Shown piece after piece: positions 9,022 through 18,217 of a stretch of DNA of 64,000 nucleotides. This DNA is from Saccharothrix ecbatanensis (GTDB taxonomy: Bacteria; Actinomycetota; Actinomycetes; Mycobacteriales; Pseudonocardiaceae). Below the pieces are notes generated by a model. That model saw only the letters and a list, made by a program, of their open reading frames with translations. It did no database searches and was not told where the DNA came from. Both the position numbers and the translations under genes were made by a program. Each line of letters begins with the position of its first letter. Position 1 is the stretch's first letter. The stretch spans positions 5,952,001 to 6,016,000 of the forward strand of contig NZ_JACHMO010000001.1 in the NCBI RefSeq assembly GCF_014205015.1, read 5' to 3'.

Positions 9022-10266
9022 TCACCAGAGCGTCGCGCCGTAGGTGGCCTGGTAGTACGGCACGCTGAGCGCGGCCGGGTAGTACCAGGACACGTTCGCC
9101 ACGCCGACGACCTGGCCGCAGCGGTTCCTGCCGCCCACGCTGTACAGCTGCGCGCCGCTGGTCACGCCCTCGGCGGTGCGGGTGCCCGAGTTGCGGTAGT
9201 TCGAGCCGCCCGAGTCGCCCGGCTCGACGCACGCGTTGTGCCGGGTCAGGTCGTAGACCGTCAGACCGCCGGTGTACGTGACGGTCTGCCGCTTCGCGGT
9301 GATGGCGCCGCAGGTCAGCTTGGTGGTGCGGCCGGACTTGCAGATCGCGGTGCCGACCGGGGAGTCGCTGTGCCCGCTCACGACCACGACGCCGCCGTTG
9401 GGCGGGTTCACGTCGACCCACGGCCCCTGCGTCCACGCGCCGGTGTTGGTGACGCGGATCAGCGCGTCGTCGTAGGACGGGAAGAACGCGGCCTCCACCG
9501 AGCCGATCACCACGCTGCCCTGGCCGCGCACGACCGAGCCGGCCGCGCCGCAGTGGCCCGCGGTCAGCACGTACCGCACACCGGTGCCGGTGTTGCGCAT
9601 GTTGAAGCCGGCCGAGCAGCCTCCGGACGGGTAGTTGAGGTCGTCGCCGCCGTCGAGGAACGCGGTGGTCTGCGGCTCGGCGTCAGTGGTCTCGACCCGC
9701 ACCGCGTCGCCGTACTTGGCCAGCGTCTTCAGGCCCTTGGCCCCCTTGAGCGCGGTGACGGTGACCGTGTTGGCGACCGGGTCGACCGACCAGCTGGTGA
9801 GGCCGGCGACGGCCGCCTTGTCGGCCTGGCCCGGAGCGGCCTTGCGCTTGGCGTCGCCCTTGCCTCCCGCGAGGGCGTCCAACTCTGCCTTCACGGCTTC
9901 GAGGTGGTTCTCGCTGTGCTTGACCACGCGTGCCTGCGCGCCCGCGGCGGTGACGGCGTCCGCCCGGTTCGCGTCGGTCACGCCGACGACGAGCTTGCCC
10001 GAAGCGCCGTCGAACCAGGCGCCGCCGAACGCCGCGCCCAACCGTGCCTTCAGCACGTCGTCGAGCCGGTCGGCCGCTTCCTGCTGGACCGCGCGTCTGT
10101 TCGCCTGTTCGGCGTCGAGCCCGAGATCGCGCTGCATCGCGGCGAGCACGTCACCCGGAAGACGACCTTCGGTGTCCTGGGATTCCGCGCCGGCGACCAG
10201 GGCGCCAGAAAAGGCGAGTATCACTGCCAAAGATCCGGTGAATACGCCACGGAGTGATTTGCGCAT
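9022..10266 (-). CDS. Secreted S1 serine protease, streptogrisin / alpha-lytic type
   Basis: Extracellular chymotrypsin-fold protease made as a pre-pro-enzyme of 414 residues. ATG at 10266 opens a signal peptide (M-R-K-S-L-R-G then a hydrophobic run, cleavage near A-G-A at 26-27). An alpha-lytic-type prodomain follows to about 200, and the mature domain begins near T-A-F-L-D-G-G-D-D-L-N-Y. The triad is visible: His238 in L-T-A-G-H-C-G, Asp267 in S-Y-D-D-A-L-I-R, Ser352 in E-P-G-D-S-G-G. Cysteine pairs include Cys217/Cys239 and Cys309/Cys319. It is a single-gene unit converging on the symporter. Substrate preference cannot be read reliably. Confidence 0.93.
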   Translation of the reverse strand: MRKSLRGVFTGSLAVILAFSGALVAGAESQDTEGRLPGDVLAAMQRDLGLDAEQANRRAVQQEAADRLDDVLKARLGAAFGGAWFDGASGKLVVGVTDANRADAVTAAGAQARVVKHSENHLEAVKAELDALAGGKGDAKRKAAPGQADKAAVAGLTSWSVDPVANTVTVTALKGAKGLKTLAKYGDAVRVETTDAEPQTTAFLDGGDDLNYPSGGCSAGFNMRNTGTGVRYVLTAGHCGAAGSVVRGQGSVVIGSVEAAFFPSYDDALIRVTNTGAWTQGPWVDVNPPNGGVVVVSGHSDSPVGTAICKSGRTTKLTCGAITAKRQTVTYTGGLTVYDLTRHNACVEPGDSGGSNYRNSGTRTAEGVTSGAQLYSVGGRNRCGQVVGVANVSWYYPAALSVPYYQATYGATLW

Positions 10267-10407
10267 GCGCCAGCCTGCTTTCCATCGATTGGTAGAGACC
10301 ACCCTGACCTGTGCGGATGGTCTTCACCGAAGAAATCGGCAAGCGCACAAGAGCGTTTCTACGACATTCGGGGGAACCCGGGCGGGGCACGCCTGGAAAA
10401 CGATCAA

Positions 10408-11358
10408 TCAGGCCGCTTTACCGATTCGGTAGGCGACGAGTTCGAGGTGGAGCGCAAAACCGAGCCGTGCGAACAATCGTTGCGAGGACCGGTTACCGTC
10501 GAGGATCGCGGCGGCGGCCTGCGGTCGTGCGCCGGACTTCTCGGCGAGCTTCCAGACCAGTTCGGTGACGAGCGCCGCGCCGACGCCCTGCCCGCGCATG
10601 TCCGGTTCCACGGCGACGAAGTCGAGGTAGAACTCGCCCGGCTCGGCCTTGCCGGAGGCGTAGCCGAGGACCCGTTCGCCGTCCATCGCGACGACCACGG
10701 TGTGCGAACGGCTGCCGTCCACGAGCCTGCGCCCGGACAGGTACGTCTTGGGGAAGCACCGCTCGTGCAGCACCGCCACCGCCTCGTGCACGGCCGGGTC
10801 GGTCGGCAGCACGCGCATCTCCCGGGCCGGCCCTGTTCGCGGACAACTCGCCTCACGCAGCAGGAGGGCACGCAGCCCATCGCCGCCCAGGACGTGGATG
10901 CCGCACGCGCGGGCGGCCGAGAAGCCGTGCCGTTCGGCGAACGTGGCCAGCTGCCGGTGACCGGTGTGGCCCAGCAGCTCACGATCGACGATGCCTTCGA
11001 GCAGTGGTGCGGCCTGGGCGTAGAGGGCGTCGGCGGTCTGGTCCCAGATCCGGCTGCCCGCCGGGTGGTTGACCGGCACGTCGACGAACGGCCCGTGCAG
11101 GTAGGCGCGGCCGGACTCGGCGTCGACCTCGACGCTGAGCGCACCGCACACCCAGCCGGAGTCGTCGGTGGCGACCAAGGTGCACGAGGCCCAGTCGGGC
11201 TCGAACTCGGCCAGCTCCGCGGAGATCTCGCCGAGCGTCTCGCCGAGGTAGCCGATGTGGTGCGCGTCGTCGGCCTGCAACCGGAGGATCAACGCGAGAA
11301 CGGCGTCCAGGTCGTCCTGGGCGGCGGGACGGATGTCGTACATGTCTGGAATGGTCAC
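10408..11358 (-). CDS. Tandem GNAT-domain acetyltransferase
   Basis: Protein of 316 residues with two GNAT folds. The N-terminal domain (about 1-150) begins Y-D-I-R-P-A-A-Q-D-D-L-D-A-V and looks degenerate. The C-terminal domain (about 160-316) keeps the acetyl-CoA loop in V-E-P-D-M-R-G-Q-G-V-G-A-A-L-V-T-E-L and the terminal L-F-A-R-L-G-F-A. Such double GNATs include mycothiol synthase, but size and motifs do not establish that role. The start is uncertain: GTG at 11358 or ATG at 11343, neither with a clear ribosome site. It is divergent from the DinB-P450 pair. Confidence 0.75.
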   Translation of the reverse strand: MTIPDMYDIRPAAQDDLDAVLALILRLQADDAHHIGYLGETLGEISAELAEFEPDWASCTLVATDDSGWVCGALSVEVDAESGRAYLHGPFVDVPVNHPAGSRIWDQTADALYAQAAPLLEGIVDRELLGHTGHRQLATFAERHGFSAARACGIHVLGGDGLRALLLREASCPRTGPAREMRVLPTDPAVHEAVAVLHERCFPKTYLSGRRLVDGSRSHTVVVAMDGERVLGYASGKAEPGEFYLDFVAVEPDMRGQGVGAALVTELVWKLAEKSGARPQAAAAILDGNRSSQRLFARLGFALHLELVAYRIGKAA

Positions 11359-11390
11359 CCGCGAGTCGGACGAACGCGAGGGAGTTTTCG

Positions 11391-11990
11391 GTGCTGGTGG
11401 GGCGGGACGTGACAGAGGTCGCCGAGCTGTGCGGGGCGTTCCTCGAAGGCGCGGTGGACCGGGACTGGACGGCGGTCGTGCCGGGGATGGACTGGACGGT
11501 GGCGAAGACGATCGCGCACGCCTGCGACTGCCTGCTCTGGTACGCCACGGACATCACGGCGGGGTCGGTCGAGCTGAGCACGTGGGAGGCCGCCGTGCGG
11601 CCCGACTCGTCGCCTGCCGAGCTGGTCAGGACGTTGCGGGCGTTCGCGTCCGTGCTGGCAGCGGTGGTCGAGGCGACCCCTGAGGACGCGCTCGGCTGGC
11701 ACCCGTGGGGCCTGGCGGACCCGGCCGGGTTCGCCGGCATGGGGTGCGACGAGATGCTGGTGCACACCCACGACGCGGCACGCGGCCTCGGGCTGGAGTT
11801 CGCGATGCCGCCGGAGTTCGCGCGGAAGGTGCTGACCCGGATGTTCCCCGAGGCGCCGACCGACCGCGACCCCGTCCGGACTCTGCTGTGGGCGAACGGC
11901 CGGATCCCGCTGGACGACCTGCCGAAGCGCACCGGATGGCGCTGGCACTGCGCTCCCCTGGGCTCCCCGGCACTAGCGTCGGGGGCATGA
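11391..11990 (+). CDS. DinB-like / maleylpyruvate isomerase N-terminal domain protein
   Basis: A 199-residue four-helix protein of the mycothiol-dependent metalloenzyme (TIGR03083-like) group. Possible metal-ligand histidines lie in T-I-A-H-A-C-D-C (about residue 47) and D-E-M-L-V-H-T-H-D-A-A (about 130-133). Such proteins use mycothiol in isomerase or transferase reactions; the substrate here is unknown. GTG start with GAGGGAG six bases upstream. The stop overlaps the P450 start by four bases (ATGA), implying coupled translation and a shared pathway, perhaps detoxification. Confidence 0.75.
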   Translation: MLVGRDVTEVAELCGAFLEGAVDRDWTAVVPGMDWTVAKTIAHACDCLLWYATDITAGSVELSTWEAAVRPDSSPAELVRTLRAFASVLAAVVEATPEDALGWHPWGLADPAGFAGMGCDEMLVHTHDAARGLGLEFAMPPEFARKVLTRMFPEAPTDRDPVRTLLWANGRIPLDDLPKRTGWRWHCAPLGSPALASGA

Positions 11991-13153
11991 CGGACGACGT
12001 CCTCGACATCCCGTTCGCCGACGCCTTCTCCTTCGACCCGTCGCCCACGTGGGCGAGGTTGCGGGAGGAGGCGCCGGTGGTCCGGGTCCGCACCCTCGCC
12101 GGCGCGCTGGTGTGGCTGGTGACCCGCTACGACGACGTGAAGCTGGTGCTGGCCGACCCGCGGTTCAGCCGTGCCGGCGTGGTGGCGGCGGGCGCGCCGC
12201 GCGTGGGCGTGTCCCGGCCGCTGCCCGGCACCCTGCCGACCACCGACCCGCCCGAGCACACCCGGCTGCGCAAGCTGGTGTCCGGCGCGTTCTCGCACCG
12301 GCGGATCGAGCAGACCCGGCCGTGGGTGCGGGAGCTGTGCGAACAGCTGGCGGACGACGTGGTGGACGGCGTGGACCTGCGACAGGTGTACGCGCTGCCG
12401 TTGCCGATCCAGGTCATCTGCACGCTGCTCGGCGTGCCGTACGAGGACCGGGAACGGTTCCGGGAGTGGGTCGAGCTCGCGTACAGCATGGAGATGTCCG
12501 AGCAGCCGCGGGTCGAGGCGGCGATGGCGAGCCTGCTGGAGTACATGGGCACGCTGGTCGCGGCGAAGCGGCGTGAGGCTCGGTCGGACGACCTGCTGGA
12601 CGAGCTGTGCACGACGCCGTTGACGCACGACGAGCTGGTCGCGTTCGCGTTGAACCTGCTGGTGGCGGGGCACGAGACGTCCGCCAACCAGATCACCAGC
12701 TTCGTCGCGACCCTGCTGCGGGAGCGGTCGCAGTGGGAACGGCTGGCGCGCGACCCGTCGCTGGCGCCGAGCGCGGTGGAGGAGCTGATGCGGTTCACCA
12801 GGCTCAGCGAGGTGGGCCAGCTGCGGGTGGCGTCGGAGGACGTGGAGATCGCCGGCGTGGTGATCCGCGCGGGTGACGGCGTGATGGCGGCCATCGGCTC
12901 GGCCAACCGCGACCCGCGCGCGTTCGCCGCACCGGACCGGCTGGATCTGGGCCGAACGCCCAACCAGCACCTGGCGCTCGGTGCGGGTCCTCATTTCTGC
13001 CTCGGCGCGCAATTGGCCCGGATCGAGCTCCAGGAGGCGCTGGCGGTGTTGACGCGGCGGTTCCCGGGACTGCGCGCGGCCCGGCCGGTGGAGGAACTGG
13101 CTTGGCGGAAAGTGCTGGTCAGCGGCCTGGCGGAGCTGCCGGTCGTGATCTGA
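11987..13153 (+). CDS. Cytochrome P450
   Basis: Soluble bacterial (class I, CYP105-like) haem monooxygenase of 388 residues, slightly short for the family. The I-helix motif is A-G-H-E-T-S (227-232, with His where Asp or Ala is common). The E-x-x-R motif is E266-L-M-R269. The haem loop L-G-A-G-P-H-F-C-L-G places the ligand at Cys338. The substrate is unknown. No ferredoxin gene is adjacent, so redox partners must come from elsewhere. The ATG start is fixed by the four-base overlap with the DinB-like gene. Confidence 0.93.
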   Translation: MTDDVLDIPFADAFSFDPSPTWARLREEAPVVRVRTLAGALVWLVTRYDDVKLVLADPRFSRAGVVAAGAPRVGVSRPLPGTLPTTDPPEHTRLRKLVSGAFSHRRIEQTRPWVRELCEQLADDVVDGVDLRQVYALPLPIQVICTLLGVPYEDRERFREWVELAYSMEMSEQPRVEAAMASLLEYMGTLVAAKRREARSDDLLDELCTTPLTHDELVAFALNLLVAGHETSANQITSFVATLLRERSQWERLARDPSLAPSAVEELMRFTRLSEVGQLRVASEDVEIAGVVIRAGDGVMAAIGSANRDPRAFAAPDRLDLGRTPNQHLALGAGPHFCLGAQLARIELQEALAVLTRRFPGLRAARPVEELAWRKVLVSGLAELPVVI

Positions 13154-13282
13154 CCGGGCGTTGTCGGACGTCCGGGCGGACGCCGGGCGTAGTAGCCGGA
13201 ACCGCGTATCGACACACCGACGCGACGTCACCGATGACCGACATCTATTGCCGCGCGTTTCGCAGTGGGGAACCCTGGGACC

Positions 13283-13618
13283 GTGAGCGAGGAAACGATC
13301 CAACTCGAACTCAACGACAGCGGGGTGGCGGTAGACCTACCGATGCCTGCCAACCAGCGGGACACCGTGCAGGAGGTCCCGTACCGGCCGGTCGAGTTCC
13401 GTGACGACGACCTGCCCAACGCGTTGGAGCGCGCGGCCTCCTGGCTGCGGCAGACGCAGGACTGGCTCGGTGAAGCGGTCGACGTGATCGCGGTCCACCT
13501 GGACTACGACGACACCAAGGGCTCGCCCTACTACGCCCTCAAGTTGCTCTGCAACGAGGAGGATTTGGCGGGCGTGCCGCGGCTCGTGCGCGAACACGAT
13601 CGCACTACTGACGAGTAA
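13283..13618 (+). CDS. Conserved hypothetical acidic protein
   Basis: Cytosolic protein of about 111 residues, not assigned to a family. It has an acidic N terminus (S-E-E-T-I-Q-L-E-L), a W-L-R-Q-T-Q-D-W-L-G helix around residues 57-66 and a V-H-L-D-Y-D-D strand followed by Y-Y-A-L-K-L. No signal peptide or membrane segment. GTG at 13283 is chosen; GTG at 13265 in frame would add six residues. The next gene starts 14 bases downstream, so the two may be cotranscribed. Confidence 0.6.
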   Translation: MSEETIQLELNDSGVAVDLPMPANQRDTVQEVPYRPVEFRDDDLPNALERAASWLRQTQDWLGEAVDVIAVHLDYDDTKGSPYYALKLLCNEEDLAGVPRLVREHDRTTDE

Positions 13619-13632
13619 CGTAAGCTGGACAC

Positions 13633-14331
13633 ATGCCAGATCGCGTGTACCCGCCGGTGATCGCCGCGGCCAAGCTGATGTTCCGCGTGCTCGACATGCG
13701 GATCACCGTGGAGGGCTCGGACCACGTGCCGGCCACCGGCGGGGCCGTGCTGGCCTCGAACCACGTTTCGTACCTGGACTTCATCTTCGCCGGCTACGGC
13801 GCGCAGCCCGCGCGCCGGATGGTCCGGTTCATGGCCAAGCACGAGGTGTTCAAGCACCGGGTGTCCGGCCCGCTGATGCGCGGGATGCACCACATCCCGG
13901 TGGACCGGGCCGCCGGGCAGGCGTCGTTCCAGCAGGCGTTGGACGCGCTGCGGGCCGGTGAGGTCGTCGGGATCTTCCCGGAGGCCACGATCAGCCGGTC
14001 GTTCACCGTCAAGGAGGTGAAGAGCGGCGCGGTCAGGTTGGCGGCGGAGGCCGGCGTGCCGCTGCTGCCGACTGCCGTGTGGGGCACGCAGCGGTTGTGG
14101 ACGAAGGGCAGGCCGAAGTCGCTGACGCAGCGGCACGTGCCGATCACGATCATCATCGGTGAGCCGATGGAGCCGACCACGGACGCGGCGCTGCGTGAGC
14201 GGATGCAGGAACTGCTGGACTCCGCGCAGGCCCGTTACGCGGACTCGGGCGAAGGCCAGTGGTGGCAACCCGCGCACTTGGGCGGCACTGCCCCGACGCC
14301 CGAAGAGGCCAAGCAGCTGGACGCCCGCTAG
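13633..14331 (+). CDS. 1-acyl-sn-glycerol-3-phosphate acyltransferase family protein
   Basis: PlsC-like acyltransferase of 232 residues acting at the inner membrane face. Catalytic H-x4-D is His44-Asp49 in S-N-H-V-S-Y-L-D. The acyl-acceptor motif is I-F-P-E-A-T-I-S (about 115), where many members have F-P-E-G-T-R. A second paralogue lies at 57483. It probably transfers an acyl chain to lysophosphatidate or a related lipid acceptor. No obvious ribosome site precedes the ATG, so the transcript may be leaderless. Confidence 0.85.
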   Translation: MPDRVYPPVIAAAKLMFRVLDMRITVEGSDHVPATGGAVLASNHVSYLDFIFAGYGAQPARRMVRFMAKHEVFKHRVSGPLMRGMHHIPVDRAAGQASFQQALDALRAGEVVGIFPEATISRSFTVKEVKSGAVRLAAEAGVPLLPTAVWGTQRLWTKGRPKSLTQRHVPITIIIGEPMEPTTDAALRERMQELLDSAQARYADSGEGQWWQPAHLGGTAPTPEEAKQLDAR

Positions 14332-14520
14332 TCCCCTGCCCTGACGGCCGGCACGGCATCGCTCTCGGCCACCGCGGGGATCACCGGACCGACCGGACCT
14401 GCGTTCCGCAGTGGCTGGGACGCCCTGTCCTACCTCCCGATCACCCATTCGCCACCTGCTCTGACCTGCGTATTCTGGGCCCCGGTCCTGTTGACGCACC
14501 GGCAGGGAGGTGCCCGCGCA

Positions 14521-15353
14521 TGAGCGACGAGCCCAGCCTCGGCGAACGCGTCAAGCGAGCCCCCGCGTCGTGGACAAGGACGTACCTCAACTCCTCGGCC
14601 AGACCAGCACCATCGCGCCGCAGGTGGACGAGGAAGCGGTCGGCATCCTCGCCATCCGCGACGAGTTGACGTCGCTGTCGGACTTCCCCGGCCTGGTCGA
14701 CGAAGAAGTCTTCAACGACTCGCCGCCGACCGTGGACGGGTTGCGCATGGCGCTGGCGCAAGCCGAGTCGATTCGACAACACGGTTCCTTCGCCCAACTC
14801 GGCGTCATGCTGCCCGGCCTCTTGGCGGAAGCCCGCGCTGCGGTGCGCGAACTGTCCGGCGACGACCAGTTGATCGCGCACGGCCTGCGCTCCGAGGTCA
14901 TCCAGATCGCCTCGACCATGCTGACCGCGCTGGGCAAACCGGATATCGGGTACACATGAGCTTGGCTCGGACGGCGGCGGCCAGGATTGGCAAGGACACC
15001 AACATCCACGCCACGCCGTTCGGGCCGACGAACGCCGGTATCGCGGCGGTGAACGCCGCAGTGGAGAGCGAGCGCTTCGACTACGCCTTGGAACTCGTCA
15101 AGTCGGTGCCGCACAACGGCTGGGTCTCGCCGACCTGGCGAGCGCGACACTTGCTCGACGTCGCCATCGCGCACAGTGAGCTGAACCAGGACGAGGCGGC
15201 GACCGACAGACTCCTCGCGCAGAGGAGATCGCGCCGGAGTGGGTGCGCTACCACACCTTGAGCCGCCAGACGGTGCGCGAATTGACGGAGCGGGCCCGCC
15301 GCAAGCAAACCCCGCTACTTCAGTTGGCCGACCGGCTGAAGATAGAGCTGTAG
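14521..15353 (+). pseudogene. Decayed XRE-family regulator (HTH lost, frameshifted)
   Basis: Remnant of an actinobacterial XRE regulator with a C-terminal helical repeat domain. ATG 14521 gives the usual family start M-S-D-E-P-S-L-G-E-R-V-K; the helix-turn-helix that should follow is missing. Homology resumes in another frame (about 14580-14959: A-I-R-D-E-L, L-P-G-L-L-A-E-A-R-A-A-V), ends at a stop, then continues in a third frame from 14956 (F-G-P-T-N-A-G, H-L-L-D-V-A-I-A-H). A one-base shift near 15218 leads to I-A-P-E-W-V-R-Y-H and the family-like end at 15353. Several independent lesions argue for real decay, not sequencing error. Confidence 0.75.
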
Positions 15354-15438
15354 TCGTTGATCGCGGCCCCGCCTTCACCTAGGACACCGCGTCCCAGGCA
15401 GCCTGCTCATCTGGCACAACCGACGCTTCGCCGATCCG

Positions 15439-15891
15439 GTGGACGAACAGCCCGTCACCAGTCCCTGCCTCCGGCCGATCGCGGAAGCAACCACCGATGT
15501 CTCGCAGGTGCGGGAATGGTGGTCGGCTCCCGGCCTGCACCAGCCCAACGTCTTCACCGTGACCGGTCCGGGCCTGGGCGCGTTCATGGTGGCCGAGCCG
15601 CTGGTCATGGCACTGGCGGACGACCCGTGGTTCGCCGCTTTCCCAACGCCGGCGTTGTCCTTCCCGAACATGCCGATTGCCTACTTCCTGGTCCTGCCAC
15701 CACTGCCGGCGGTGCTGCTGGGCCATGAGGCGCGCGTGGTCGAGGCGGGGTTGCCGCTGCCACTGCCGCCGAGCGCCCTCGAAACCACGCCGGTGATCTG
15801 GCTGGTCACTCCCGAGCAGGCGGGCAACGTCCTGATGCCCGGTGACGTGCTGGCCGACCTCATCCAGACCTACGAAAGGAAGAGCGCGTGA
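15439..15891 (+). CDS. Hypothetical protein, possible Prim-Pol-like N-terminal fragment
   Basis: Protein of ~150 residues. The start is uncertain because no ribosome site precedes GTG 15439 and the same frame is open back to 15361. Segments V-R-E-W-W-S-A-P-G and V-F-T-V-T-G-P-G-L-G-A-F-M-V, and a later W-L-V-T-P-E-Q-A-G-N-V-L-M-P-G-D, faintly resemble small actinobacterial primase-polymerase N-terminal proteins. The usual acidic catalytic pattern is not evident. It overlaps the next gene by four bases (GTGA). Together with the decayed regulator upstream it may be part of a degraded accessory locus. Confidence 0.45.
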   Translation: MDEQPVTSPCLRPIAEATTDVSQVREWWSAPGLHQPNVFTVTGPGLGAFMVAEPLVMALADDPWFAAFPTPALSFPNMPIAYFLVLPPLPAVLLGHEARVVEAGLPLPLPPSALETTPVIWLVTPEQAGNVLMPGDVLADLIQTYERKSA

Positions 15892-16187
15892 ACGACTTGG
15901 CCGGGGTCGGGCAGAGCACGAACGTGGACAGGGTCTTCACCGCTCTGTTGCACGAGGTGGCGAAGGAGGAGGCACCACGGTTCTTCGCCATCGTCGAGGA
16001 GTACGGCAATGCGGAAGACGCCCGGGTCGCGGGCTATGGCCTCGCCTACGCCGACCGAGCCGAGGTCGACGCCGTGGAAGGCGGCTTCCGCCTCAGCTCT
16101 GAGAGCGCCGAGAGCGCCCGAACGCTGTTCGAGATCACAAGCGGGGACGAGGCGGTGCGGCGGGTGCATCTGGTGTGGCTGAACTGA
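15888..16187 (+). CDS. Hypothetical acidic protein
   Basis: Small 99-residue cytosolic protein, family not recognised. The first half is helical and acidic (T-A-L-L-H-E-V-A-K-E-E-A-P-R-F-F-A-I-V-E-E-Y-G). The second half looks beta-rich, ending V-R-R-V-H-L-V-W-L-N. The GTG start overlaps the previous stop codon by four bases, so it is translated with the upstream hypothetical gene. It ends before a strong hairpin terminator. Coding is supported by the overlap and third-position GC bias; function is unknown. Confidence 0.5.
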   Translation: MNDLAGVGQSTNVDRVFTALLHEVAKEEAPRFFAIVEEYGNAEDARVAGYGLAYADRAEVDAVEGGFRLSSESAESARTLFEITSGDEAVRRVHLVWLN

Positions 16188-16297
16188 CCCGTCCGCGCCG
16201 CAGCACCCATTCCGCGACCAGCAGGTTCGGCACCCACGAGCCGAAAGACGGTGAAGACGCGCGTCAAGCACCTGCTGGCCAGCCGAACGCACGGACA

Positions 16298-16346
16298 GAA
16301 CTGCCCGAGGAGGGCCGACGTGATCTCGGCCCTCCCAGGACAGTTC
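16298..16346. terminator. Bidirectional hairpin between convergent genes
   Basis: GGAGGGCCGA (16309-16318) pairs exactly with TCGGCCCTCC (16326-16335) around the loop CGTGATC. Outer arms GAACTG (16298-16303) and CAGTTC (16341-16346) extend the stem. It lies just before the stop codon of the minus-strand CU044_5270 gene. Confidence 0.8.
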
Positions 16347-16356
16347 GGCAGGAAGA

Positions 16357-17421
16357 TCAGATCTTGCCCGCCACCACGTCGGCGAGGTTCACGCGGGACG
16401 ACTTGTAGTCCACCACCCAGTGCTTGGACGGTTCCGCCGAGTCCTTGGCCGGGATGATCTCGGAGCGGATCGGCAAGCCGTTGTCGGCGTTGACGGTGAG
16501 CACGTACGTACTGCGGCCCGCCTGAAGGGCGGGGGCCGCGGTGAGGGTCAGCGCGGCCTGGCCGTCGACGTCGGTCGTGCCGATGGTCACGTCCTGGATG
16601 GTCGCGAGCAGCTTCAGCACCCCCGCGCGGACGTCCGCGTTGGAGGCGGCGATGTACAGCGCGTACGTGGTGTTGTCCCACAGCGTGCTGTTGATGCCAT
16701 CCTCCAGTTCCTTGCCCGTGGGGCGCGGCTTGGGGTCGGGCATCTTCTTGCCGATCTTGCGGAGCTCCTCGGCATTCTCCGCCTGGGCCTGCGCCCACGC
16801 CTTGTCCGCATCGGCGGGGCTCAGGCCGACTCCCCAGACGTTCCTGCCCGAGGCGGTGATCATCTCGATCCTGGCCTTCTCCACGTCGCCGTTCGCGGCG
16901 AGGCGGGCCGCCGCCGTCACGTTCGCGTCGTACGGCAGCGCATCGTCCGCGTCGCCCTTGGCGACTGTGGCTGCCAGGCTCGTCGCCGAGTCGCCGCGGA
17001 AGACCTGGCCCTTGTCGGTGTAGACGGTGTAGTAGTGGGACGGCGTGTTGTCCGGCCCGTACTTCGTGTTGATGATCAGCGACGCGTCTCCTGGTAGTGT
17101 GCCGGCCGCCTTGACCTCGGAGGCCAGCTTCACCAGCGGTGACTCGACCACCACCGGCGGGGCCGCGTCGGCAGGGCCGACCGGGACGTTGCCGCCCGTC
17201 GTACCCATCACCACGGCCGCCGCGACGGCTGCCGCGCCCACGGCGGCGACGCTGACCTTGGGCCAGGAGAACCAGCGCTTCGGTCGCACGACCGTGTTCA
17301 CGGGTTCCGCCATCGCCGTGTGCAGCGCCGTGCGAGCACGGTCGTAGGCCTCGGGACTCGGGGACGGCACTTCACGCAGCTTCTTCATCAGATCCATTTC
17401 ATCCATTGGGGTGTCTTTCAC
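16357..17421 (-). CDS. CU044_5270-family membrane protein (ECF sigma partner)
   Basis: Protein of 354 residues with a basic N-terminal cytoplasmic part (P-K-R-W-F-S-W), one membrane helix around residues 55-72 and a large outside domain. That domain ends with substrate- or ligand-like beta segments such as G-R-S-T-Y-V-L-T-V-N. This matches the CU044_5270 family routinely encoded next to an ECF sigma factor. It probably controls or senses for that sigma factor, although it lacks a zinc anti-sigma motif (inference). The GTG start overlaps the sigma gene stop by four bases. Confidence 0.75.
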   Translation of the reverse strand: MKDTPMDEMDLMKKLREVPSPSPEAYDRARTALHTAMAEPVNTVVRPKRWFSWPKVSVAAVGAAAVAAAVVMGTTGGNVPVGPADAAPPVVVESPLVKLASEVKAAGTLPGDASLIINTKYGPDNTPSHYYTVYTDKGQVFRGDSATSLAATVAKGDADDALPYDANVTAAARLAANGDVEKARIEMITASGRNVWGVGLSPADADKAWAQAQAENAEELRKIGKKMPDPKPRPTGKELEDGINSTLWDNTTYALYIAASNADVRAGVLKLLATIQDVTIGTTDVDGQAALTLTAAPALQAGRSTYVLTVNADNGLPIRSEIIPAKDSAEPSKHWVVDYKSSRVNLADVVAGKI

Positions 17422-17972
17422 GTTGTCGGGACTCGCAGCAGCGCGGCCACCTCGGGTGCCTCACGCAACGTCTTGCGCGCCTGGTGCAACAGGCGGCGGG
17501 CCGTGCCCGCGGGGATGTCGAGCACCCGTCCGGCCTCCGCGACGGTCAGGTCTTCCCAGGCGACCAGGCCCAGCACTTCCCGCTCTTCCGGTTTGAGCCG
17601 AGCCAGTGCCCTCCGGAGCTGTGCCTGCATGTCCACGCGGGCGTCCACCGCCGGCCAGGGATCCCAGTCGCCCGCCATGCGGGTCAGGTCCGACGCCGGC
17701 TGTTCGACCGGTTCGGACCGCCAGTGCCGTCGCAGCCTGTTCAGTGCGACGCCGTACAACCAGGGCCTGGCTTCGGGGTATGAACCGTCATAGGTCGCAC
17801 GGGACTCGTAAGCCGCCACCCACACATCGCCGAGCACGTCCTCGGCGGCCTGCCGCCCCACTCTGCGCGCGAGGTAGTTCCCGATCGCGGCCTCGTGGCG
17901 ACCGATTACTTCCACGAAGGCATCGGTGTCTCCGCGCAGCGATCTGCCGATCAGTTCCGCGTCTGACGGCAT
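17418..17972 (-). CDS. ECF RNA polymerase sigma factor
   Basis: Alternative sigma factor of 184 residues. Region 2 includes R-R-V-G-R-Q-A-A-E-D-V-L-G-D-V-W-V-A-A-Y (about 40-60). Region 4 includes L-K-P-E-E-R-E-V-L-G-L-V-A-W-E-D-L-T-V-A-E-A-G-R-V-L and I-P-A-G-T-A-R-R-L-L-H-Q-A-R. ATG 17972 is fixed by AGGAG four bases upstream. It is translationally coupled to the CU044_5270 gene. The ~245 bases upstream hold its promoter and the end of smc. The regulon cannot be read. Confidence 0.9.
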   Translation of the reverse strand: MPSDAELIGRSLRGDTDAFVEVIGRHEAAIGNYLARRVGRQAAEDVLGDVWVAAYESRATYDGSYPEARPWLYGVALNRLRRHWRSEPVEQPASDLTRMAGDWDPWPAVDARVDMQAQLRRALARLKPEEREVLGLVAWEDLTVAEAGRVLDIPAGTARRLLHQARKTLREAPEVAALLRVPTT

Positions 17973-18217
17973 GTTGCTCCTAGGGTTTCGCTTCGCCCTT
18001 GCACCCCGTCTTTGCCAACGCGGGCCGAAAGCGTTCAGGTTGCTTCGCCGCATGACGAACGTCGTCGTCGGAGCAGGGGCGTTGTGCGCCGCAGAGGGCG
18101 CCGCCGCACGACCGGCCAGCGCTTCTACAACGGGCGGCGCAGGTGGGCTTGGAGTTCGCGGGCCACAACGGTGTGGGCGGCGTTTCCCCAACCTGGCGAA
18201 CGTTCGGGGTCAGCGCG

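Noticed and set aside
11705..11986. P450 extended at its N terminus by ~94 codons.
   Set aside because: The extension overlaps the DinB-like gene in another frame; the ATGA overlap at 11987 gives the normal P450 start.
14510..14959. An intact 149-residue gene at this place.
   Set aside because: The frame lacks the proper start, and its homology continues in other frames on both sides, so it is a piece of the XRE pseudogene.
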